A stretch of DNA of 12,437 nucleotides from an uncultured Roseateles sp. (GTDB taxonomy: Bacteria; Pseudomonadota; Gammaproteobacteria; Burkholderiales; Burkholderiaceae). Of the stretch, positions 7,329 to 12,437 are shown one piece after another; the first letter of the stretch is position 1, and each line of letters begins with the position of its first letter. The position numbers and the translations under genes are program-made. Where the stretch lies: the NCBI GenBank assembly GCA_946480605.1, contig CAMLKW010000128.1, positions 1 through 12,437 on the forward strand, read 5' to 3'. Below the pieces are notes generated by a model. That model had not been told where the DNA came from. It saw nothing but the letters and a program-made list of their open reading frames with translations, and did not search any database.

Positions 7329-10300
7329 TCAATACGCATCTTGAGTGCACTCGTGCCAGGTGTCGCCGCCGTAGTAGCTGATGCGGTCGCGGTTCATCTG
7401 ATGCAGCCAGCGCTGCAGCTCCAGCTGGTCCAGCGCGGCGGCCACGGGTGAGGGCGGTCGGCCCTCGGGCGGCGCCGCAGCCTTGGAGCGCTCGGGCAGG
7501 GCCAGCGCCACCAGCCGCGCACGCTCCACCCGGTCGCGCTCGCGCAGTTGCGCGTCCTCGTCGCGGCTGAAGTAGCGGCGGCCGTCGATCCACGTCTGTT
7601 CGGCGCGCGCGGCGCTGGACAGCGGGCTGGCGCTCCACAGCACGAAGTCGGCATCCTTGCCCACTTCCAGTGAGCCCACGCGGCCATCGATGCGCAGTTG
7701 CTTCGCCGGGTTGATGGTCACGAACTTCAGCGCGTCCGCCTCCGTCATGCCCCAGGCGGTGCCGCCGTAGCGCAGCGCCTTGGCGGCCTCGGTGTTCAGG
7801 CGGCGAGCCAGCTCGTCGCTGTCGGAGTTGAAGCTGGTCAGCACGCCGGCCTTCTGCGTCATCGCGCCGCTGTACGGAATGGCGTCCTGCACCTCCAGCT
7901 TGTAGCCCCACCAGTCCGAGAAGCCCGACGCGCCGGCGCCCAGCGATGCGATCTCGGGCGCAACCTTGTAGGCCTCCAGCACATGCTGGAAGGTGGCCAC
8001 CTCCAGGCTGAACTCCTTGGCCAGCGCGACGAACATCAGGATCTCGTCGGCGCGGTAGCTGTGGATGTGGATGACGCGCTTGCGTTCCAGCAACTCCACC
8101 AGCGTGTCCAGCTGCAGGTCGCGCCGTGCGTTCGGGTCGGCCCTGCGCTGCTCGCGGTAGGCCTTGGCGGCCAGGAAGGCGTCGCGCATGACCTGTTCCA
8201 CACCCATGCGCGTCACGGGATAGCGCGGATCGCCGTCGGTGGCCGGGAAGTTGGCGCGCTTGACGTTCTCGCCCAGCGCGAATTTGATGCCGGGCCGGGC
8301 GCCCTCGAACTTCAGCGCCTCGCCGTCCAGCCCCCAGCGCAGCTTGATGACCTGGTTCTGTCCGCCGATCGCATTGGCCGAGCCGTGCAGCAGGTTGGCG
8401 CTGGTGACGCCGCCGGCCAACTGGCGGTAGAGGCTGATGTCGGTCGCGTCCACCACGTCGCCCACGCGCACCTCGGCCGTCACCGAATGCGCGAACTCGT
8501 TGATGCCGCGGTGGACGGCGGTGTGCGAGTGGGCGTCGATGAGGCCCGGCGTCAGGTGCCTGCCTTGCGCGTCGATGAGGACAGCGCCGGCCGGGGTCGT
8601 CAGCCCCTTGCCGATGGCGGCGATGCGGCCGTCGCGCACCAGCAGGTCGGCGCCTTCGAGCTTGCCGGCGGCGGCGCTGGTCCAGATCGTTGCGTTGCGC
8701 ACCAGCACCGCAGCCGGCCGTTCGGGCGGCGTCGCGCGGCCGAACACGCCGGCGGGGAAGGTGGCGGGCGAGGGCGCCGAGATGACCGGCGGCTTGGGTG
8801 CAGGTGGCTCGAATGGTGCGACGCGCGTGGCCGTCCAGGCTTGAGTGCGGCCGTCCGCCAGCGTCAGCGCGCCGCTCAGCGTGGGGCCGCGGCCTTCCAG
8901 CCGCAAGGCGTTGCTGCCGCCGTCGCAAGGCCAGCGCAGCAGCAGCTCACGGCCTCGTTGCTGCAGCTCACAGGTGCGGCCGTCCACCAGCAGCGTGGGC
9001 CGCGCGCGTGTGCCGGCGATCTGCCAGCTCTGCTCGGTCCCATCGGCCGGCTTCACGGTCCAGCGGCCGCGCGCGTCGAAGCGCTCCCACGCCGCGGTGG
9101 GCAGGGGCAGGCCGTCGACGAAGGCGATCTCGATCTCGGCCTGCTCACTGGCAAACAGGTCGCCGCTGGCCACCACCACATTGGCGAGCTGGCCCGCAGC
9201 GAGTCGGCCCAGCCGTGGCTGGCCCAGCAGCCGCGCGGGCGTCGTGGTCAGCGCGGCCAGCGCCGCGTCGGGCGCCAGGCCGCGCTGCACGGCCTGGCGC
9301 AGGCGCGGCCAGAAGTCCTTGCCGGCGTCCTTCAGCCCCTGCGTGGAGATCGCGAACTCCACGCCTGCGGCCTGCAGCGTCGCCGCGTTGCCGGGCGCAC
9401 GCTCCCAGTGCTGCAGCAGGTGCAGTGGCACGTCCAGCGCGCTCTCGGGCTGCTCCACCTCGGGCGCGGCCGGGTAGGCCAGCGGCACGATGACGGGCAG
9501 GCCCAGCGCCTTCAGCTGCGCGGCCTTGCGGTACTCGGCGCCCGTGCCCTGCGCGATCAGCCTCAGCTTGAACTCGTCGCGCAGCCGCGCGATGCGCAGC
9601 AGGTCTTCCTCGTCCAGCGCCTCGTGGATGACCGCTTGCCTGCCGGCCAGCGCCGGCGCCAGCGCACCGAGACTGGCGTTGAACTCGCGCCGCTCTCCGG
9701 CCGGTGCAGGTGTGGCGGTCCATTGCGCATTCAGCAGCGTCTGGCGCTGCAGCGCGATGTTGCCCATCAGCGACGTGGGGTAGTGCGGCGCCGCACGCGC
9801 GCCGCTCTCGAAGTCGATGCTCTGATACTCATGGGCCAAGTGTTGCGCCACGTCGGCCGCCAGCACCAGGCTGCGCGCGTCCGTGCCGTCGCGCAGGCTG
9901 ATCAGCGCGCTCTGGCCGCGGAACACGGCACCCGCCGGCGGCAGCGAAAGCGCAGCAGTGAAGCCCAGCTCGCGGGCGGCCTTCACATCCTCGGGGCGGA
10001 TCTCCAGCGTTGCGGCCTGGCGGAACTCGGCGCGCACCCAGCGCTGCCCTGGCGTCAGCCCTTTGGCTTTGGAGACCTCCATGCGCCCCTGGCCGATGCT
10101 GCTGGCTGCATCGATGAAGCCAGCGTAGACCGTGCGCCCCGGCACATGCCAGACGCGTGCTCCGGCCGGCGGCTTCAGACCCGCGCCAGCGGCCACGATG
10201 ACGCCGTCCTTCATGACCAGCGTGCCGTTCTCGACCACGCGGCCGGGCTCCAGCACGAGGCGGGCGCCGGTCAGCGCGTGCCAGCGCGGCGTCGCGTCCC

Positions 10301-10385
10301 GCAGGCCCTGAGGGGTTTCACTGGGTTGCTGGGCCTGGGTGAGGCCGCTCAGCAACGCGAGCAGGGCAAGAGGCAGCAGGCGCAT
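7329..10385 (-). CDS. Two-module exported amidohydrolase (degenerate N-module, intact C-module)
   Basis: A 1018-residue periplasmic protein with signal peptide ([18 protein letters not shown], cleavage near 18). Module 1 (about 35-435) is amidohydrolase-like, but its metal motif reads [12 protein letters not shown] (87-98) with no HxH; His254 in [11 protein letters not shown] and a C-terminal closure ([19 protein letters not shown], 392-410) remain. A beta-rich stretch (about 438-520, Trp- and Arg-rich with two Cys) and a Pro-rich linker (524-558) follow. Module 2 (about 559-960) looks complete: [15 protein letters not shown] (His619 and His621), [12 protein letters not shown] (699-710), [11 protein letters not shown] (His773, His775), FQHVLEAYK (His801), FNSDSDEL (Asp855/857) and [14 protein letters not shown] (904-917). 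Residues 985-1018 form a polar tail. These are the hallmarks of metal-dependent hydrolases of the imidazolonepropionase/prolidase-like branch. Substrate is unknown; peptides, N-acyl compounds and lactones are all possible. It is co-transcribed with the single-module paralogue downstream. Confidence 0.9.
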   Translation of the reverse strand: MRLLPLALLALLSGLTQAQQPSETPQGLRDATPRWHALTGARLVLEPGRVVENGTLVMKDGVIVAAGAGLKPPAGARVWHVPGRTVYAGFIDAASSIGQGRMEVSKAKGLTPGQRWVRAEFRQAATLEIRPEDVKAARELGFTAALSLPPAGAVFRGQSALISLRDGTDARSLVLAADVAQHLAHEYQSIDFESGARAAPHYPTSLMGNIALQRQTLLNAQWTATPAPAGERREFNASLGALAPALAGRQAVIHEALDEEDLLRIARLRDEFKLRLIAQGTGAEYRKAAQLKALGLPVIVPLAYPAAPEVEQPESALDVPLHLLQHWERAPGNAATLQAAGVEFAISTQGLKDAGKDFWPRLRQAVQRGLAPDAALAALTTTPARLLGQPRLGRLAAGQLANVVVASGDLFASEQAEIEIAFVDGLPLPTAAWERFDARGRWTVKPADGTEQSWQIAGTRARPTLLVDGRTCELQQRGRELLLRWPCDGGSNALRLEGRGPTLSGALTLADGRTQAWTATRVAPFEPPAPKPPVISAPSPATFPAGVFGRATPPERPAAVLVRNATIWTSAAAGKLEGADLLVRDGRIAAIGKGLTTPAGAVLIDAQGRHLTPGLIDAHSHTAVHRGINEFAHSVTAEVRVGDVVDATDISLYRQLAGGVTSANLLHGSANAIGGQNQVIKLRWGLDGEALKFEGARPGIKFALGENVKRANFPATDGDPRYPVTRMGVEQVMRDAFLAAKAYREQRRADPNARRDLQLDTLVELLERKRVIHIHSYRADEILMFVALAKEFSLEVATFQHVLEAYKVAPEIASLGAGASGFSDWWGYKLEVQDAIPYSGAMTQKAGVLTSFNSDSDELARRLNTEAAKALRYGGTAWGMTEADALKFVTINPAKQLRIDGRVGSLEVGKDADFVLWSASPLSSAARAEQTWIDGRRYFSRDEDAQLRERDRVERARLVALALPERSKAAAPPEGRPPSPVAAALDQLELQRWLHQMNRDRISYYGGDTWHECTQDAY

Positions 10386-10469
10386 CGTGGCGTCGTGTCC
10401 GGTGCTGCGGTGGCAGCGAGGCTGTGGACTGTAGGCCTGTTGTCACCATGGCCGAAAGCCGGCAGTCCT

Positions 10470-10478
10470 GCGATAGTC
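10470..10478 (+). promoter_or_regulatory. Possible extended -10 element upstream of the PAS-GGDEF-like gene
   Basis: TGC-GATAGT matches an extended -10 (TGn plus TATAAT-like hexamer) and sits 31 bp upstream of the ATG, giving a short leader that includes AGGAGA (10499-10504). No convincing -35 hexamer is found at 16-18 bp. Weak evidence from position and partial consensus only. Confidence 0.3.
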
Positions 10479-10498
10479 GGGCCTAGAAGAGACAGCCC

Positions 10499-10504
10499 CA
10501 GGAG
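10499..10504 (+). promoter_or_regulatory. Shine-Dalgarno site of the PAS-GGDEF-like gene
   Basis: AGGAGA with 5 nt to the ATG at 10510: the best ribosome-binding site in the window, and it fixes this start. Most other genes here lack a recognisable one. Confidence 0.75.
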
Positions 10505-10509
10505 ACCTC

Positions 10510-11442
10510 ATGAGCAGCGCCGCCATCCCCGCCACCGACGACACCACCGGGGCCCGCCTGCGCGCGCTGCTGGTGCGGGCGCCCACGGCCGTGGCTTTCG
10601 TGTCAGGTGAGCGCTTCGAGGTGGTCAGCGAGGAGTTCAACCACCTATTCGGCTTTGGCGACGACAGCGACCTGACGGGCCAGGCCACCCGTGCCGTTCA
10701 CACCAATGATCAGGCGCACGCGCAGTTGCACGAGCGCGCAGCCACCGCCTTCGCCGCCGGCCGCCCGCTGGACGAGGAGATCGAGTACGTCAAACGCGAC
10801 GGTCATCGCTTCTGGGGCCGCCTGCAGGCCACCCCGGTGCACTGGGAGTCGCCCGCGGCCGAGGCGCTGTGGATCGTCGAGGACGTGACCGCCGCGCGCG
10901 CGCAGCGCCTGCAGCCCACCTGGACGGCCAAGCACGACACCGTCACCGAACTGGCCAACCGCCGCGAATTCGAGCGCCGCCTGTCCGAGCACGTGGGCAG
11001 CCGCCGCGGCGACCCGGTGTCGGTGCTGTGGCTGGACGTCGACAAGTTCAGTGAGGTCGTCAAGGGTATGGGCGCCGAGGTGGGCGACCATTTCCTGTAT
11101 GGCCTGGGCCAGATGCTGATCGGCAAGGTGCGGGCTTCCGACCTGGTCGCCCGGCTGGAGGACGACCACTTCGCCGTGCTGCTGCCCGACTGCGACGCCC
11201 ACTACGCGCAGATCATTGCAGAGAAGATCCGTGCCGCAGTGGCGGCCTACCGGCTGCGCTGGGGCCTGCACCGCACGCGCGTGAAGGCCTCGCTGGGCGT
11301 GGTGCAGATCCAGCCCTCGCTGGCGACGGTGGACGCGGTGCTGGGCGGCGCCTCGCTGGCCTGCACCGAGGCCAAGGCGGCCGGCGGCGACAGCGTGCGG
11401 GTCTTCGTCCCGGCTGGCGGCTACGAGGAACTGGCGGGCTGA
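10510..11442 (+). CDS. PAS-GGDEF protein with degenerate active site (probable c-di-GMP receptor)
   Basis: A 310-residue soluble protein with an N-terminal PAS-like sensor domain (about 14-130; ends EYVKRDGHRFWGRLQATPV and WIVEDVTAAR) and a C-terminal GGDEF-fold domain (about 140-303, starting HDTVTELANRREFERRL). In active diguanylate cyclases the signature is GG(D/E)EF; here it is EDDHF (217-221, in ARLEDDHFAVLLPDC). The usual guanine-contacting Asn is Val184 and the Asp after it is Lys185, while the metal-ligand position Asp176 (LWLDVDKF) is kept. The product is therefore very unlikely to make c-di-GMP. However, RASD at 208-211 sits exactly five residues before the signature, where the RxxD inhibitory (I-) site lies, so it may still bind c-di-GMP and act as an effector. 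No transmembrane segment or signal peptide is seen. It has a good Shine-Dalgarno and its own terminator; the next gene is flagellar, which fits a role in motility control (inference). Confidence 0.9.
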   Translation: MSSAAIPATDDTTGARLRALLVRAPTAVAFVSGERFEVVSEEFNHLFGFGDDSDLTGQATRAVHTNDQAHAQLHERAATAFAAGRPLDEEIEYVKRDGHRFWGRLQATPVHWESPAAEALWIVEDVTAARAQRLQPTWTAKHDTVTELANRREFERRLSEHVGSRRGDPVSVLWLDVDKFSEVVKGMGAEVGDHFLYGLGQMLIGKVRASDLVARLEDDHFAVLLPDCDAHYAQIIAEKIRAAVAAYRLRWGLHRTRVKASLGVVQIQPSLATVDAVLGGASLACTEAKAAGGDSVRVFVPAGGYEELAG

Positions 11443-11464
11443 TTTCACGTTTGCCGGCGTGGCG

Positions 11465-11487
11465 AACCCCGGATATGCGGGGTTTTT
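11465..11487 (+). terminator. Rho-independent terminator after the PAS-GGDEF-like gene
   Basis: A perfect 7-bp stem (AACCCCG at 11465-11471, CGGGGTT at 11478-11484) with a 6-nt loop (GATATG) and a T run (11483-11487). It starts 22 nt after the TGA. GCG/CGC just outside the stem could extend it weakly. It isolates the GGDEF-like gene from the sigma-28 unit that follows. Confidence 0.85.
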
Positions 11488-11499
11488 CGCTGGTTGTTC

Positions 11500-11526
11500 T
11501 AAAGTTTGGTCCAGCGCTGCCGATCT
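11500..11526 (+). promoter_or_regulatory. Sigma-28 (FliA) flagellar promoter
   Basis: The -35 element TAAAGTTT (11500-11507) is an exact match to the enterobacterial FliA consensus. It is followed by exactly 11 nt and a -10 element GCCGATCT (11519-11526), 6 of 8 with consensus GCCGATAA. Transcription should start near 11533, leaving a leader of about 23 nt before the ATG at 11556. Its placement immediately before a flagellar rod-like gene and just after a terminator makes chance unlikely. Confidence 0.87.
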
Positions 11527-11555
11527 AGCGGCCAATACGCCACCCTACTGAAGCC

Positions 11556-11828
11556 ATGACCGTCGCCCTGTCCACCGCCCTGTCCGGCATCTCTGCCGCG
11601 AACGAGCGCCTGCGTGCGTCGGCGTCCAACATCGCCAACCTGGCCACCAGCAACCAGGCCCGCCCCAGCGTCGAGCCGACCAATGTGGACAAGGTTCCGG
11701 AGCGCGAGATCAACCCGGCCAACGAGGTCGTGGAGCAGCAGTCGGCGGCCTATGCCTTCGTCGCCAACCTGAAGGTGTTGCAGACGCAGCTGAACACCAC
11801 CGGCGCACTGCTGGACATCAAGGCCTGA
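11556..11828 (+). CDS. Small FlgC-like flagellar basal-body rod family protein
   Basis: A 90-residue protein with both signature ends of the flagellar rod/hook family. The N-terminal motif is ALSGISAANERLRASASNIANLAT (residues 8-31, compare 'A.NIAN..T' in FlgB, FlgC, FlgF, FlgG). The C-terminal motif is EVVEQQSAAYAFVANLKVLQTQL...LLDIKA (57-90, compare the FlgC end with AY.AN..VL.T). These two helices normally form the coiled core of rod subunits. At 90 residues it lacks much of the middle of ordinary FlgC (about 134), leaving only about 25 residues between motifs. It sits alone, with no other flagellar gene in view, but has a near-consensus sigma-28 promoter (11500-11526) and its own terminator, so it should be made late in flagellar assembly. 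There is no clear Shine-Dalgarno; a GAAG at 11550 is too close to the ATG. It may be an accessory rod protein or a decayed paralogue; the intact promoter argues for function. Confidence 0.83.
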   Translation: MTVALSTALSGISAANERLRASASNIANLATSNQARPSVEPTNVDKVPEREINPANEVVEQQSAAYAFVANLKVLQTQLNTTGALLDIKA

Positions 11829-11846
11829 GCCCCGCCTCCCCCAGCC

Positions 11847-11883
11847 AGAGCGGCCCGCAGCAATGCGCGCCGCTCTTTGTTTT
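11847..11883 (+). terminator. Rho-independent terminator after the FlgC-like gene
   Basis: An 8-bp perfect stem (AGAGCGGC with GCCGCTCT), one C-C mismatch, then a 4-bp stem (CGCA with TGCG) closed by a GCAA (GNRA) tetraloop. It is followed by TTTGTTTT. It starts 18 nt after the FlgC-like stop, and closes a single-gene sigma-28 unit. Confidence 0.9.
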
Positions 11884-11944
11884 GAGCGCCGCCGCCTATG
11901 TTTGGTGCGAACCGGGGTTTGACGACCCAAGATGGTGCATTGGT

Positions 11945-11964
11945 TCATGTGTTTTTTAACATGA
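11945..11964. repeat. 6-bp inverted repeat upstream of gdhA
   Basis: TCATGT, an 8-nt T-rich spacer, then ACATGA, 54 bp before the gdhA start. The rest of the 190-bp gap (11829-12018) holds the upstream terminator, two TGGTGC hexamers (11903, 11933) and no open frame I would call a gene. The repeat may be an operator or a leader hairpin; nothing in the sequence decides between these. Confidence 0.45.

Positions 11965-12437
<473 letters not shown>

Noticed and set aside
10426..10469. Inverted repeat GGACTG ... CAGTCC upstream of the PAS-GGDEF-like gene
   Set aside because: Arms of 6 bp separated by 32 bp in G+C-rich DNA are expected by chance; no supporting context.
7698..10610. 970-codon open frame on the plus strand
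   Set aside because: It is antisense to the two-module amidohydrolase. High-G+C genes with strong third-position bias often leave long open antisense frames; the translation is low-complexity, rich in Gln, Arg, Gly, Ala and His, with no recognisable domain.

Overview
The window is a 12.4 kb piece of a high-G+C, gene-dense bacterial chromosome. Protein types and codon use suggest a betaproteobacterium of the order Burkholderiales (Roseateles/Mitsuaria/Rubrivivax-like). This is an inference from protein resemblance, because the window holds no rRNA or other phylogenetic marker. I see no tRNA, rRNA, CRISPR array, insertion sequence or phage gene. Eleven protein genes cover almost everything, and no gene-free stretch exceeds about 190 bp.

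Layout, left to right. (1) Minus strand, cut by the left edge: the N-terminal 185 residues of GMP reductase (guaC). (2) Minus strand: a DUF3422 membrane-anchored protein, separated from guaC by a strong intrinsic terminator. (3) Plus strand, divergent from it: a long-type beta-ketoacyl-ACP synthase III resembling Pseudomonas aeruginosa PA3286 (FabH2). (4) Minus strand, convergent with 3 bp between stops: a small outer-membrane beta-barrel protein of the MetA-pathway-of-phenol-degradation family. (5) Plus strand, divergent: a 160-residue secreted protein of unknown function with a TonB-C-like end, followed 28 bp later by (6) exodeoxyribonuclease I (sbcB). (7, 8) Minus strand: an exported amidohydrolase pair, a 1018-residue two-module protein and a 438-residue one-module protein, translationally coupled. 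The sbcB stop and the last amidohydrolase stop overlap. (9) Plus strand: a PAS-GGDEF protein whose GGDEF motif is EDDHF but whose RxxD inhibitory site is intact; it ends in an intrinsic terminator. (10) Plus strand: a 90-residue FlgC-like flagellar rod protein with its own near-consensus sigma-28 promoter and its own terminator. (11) Plus strand, cut by the right edge: NADP-type glutamate dehydrogenase (gdhA).

Most of the window is housekeeping: purine salvage, DNA repair, ammonium assimilation and fatty acid synthesis. The parts worth a closer look are three. One is the probable catalytically dead c-di-GMP receptor next to a sigma-28-driven mini rod protein. Another is the three-module amidohydrolase pair, in which only one module keeps the metal-binding HxH. 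The third is the TonB-C-like secreted protein next to sbcB. I did not find a convincing wholly new multi-gene system. The GGDEF-like/FlgC-like pair is the best candidate for something not yet described.
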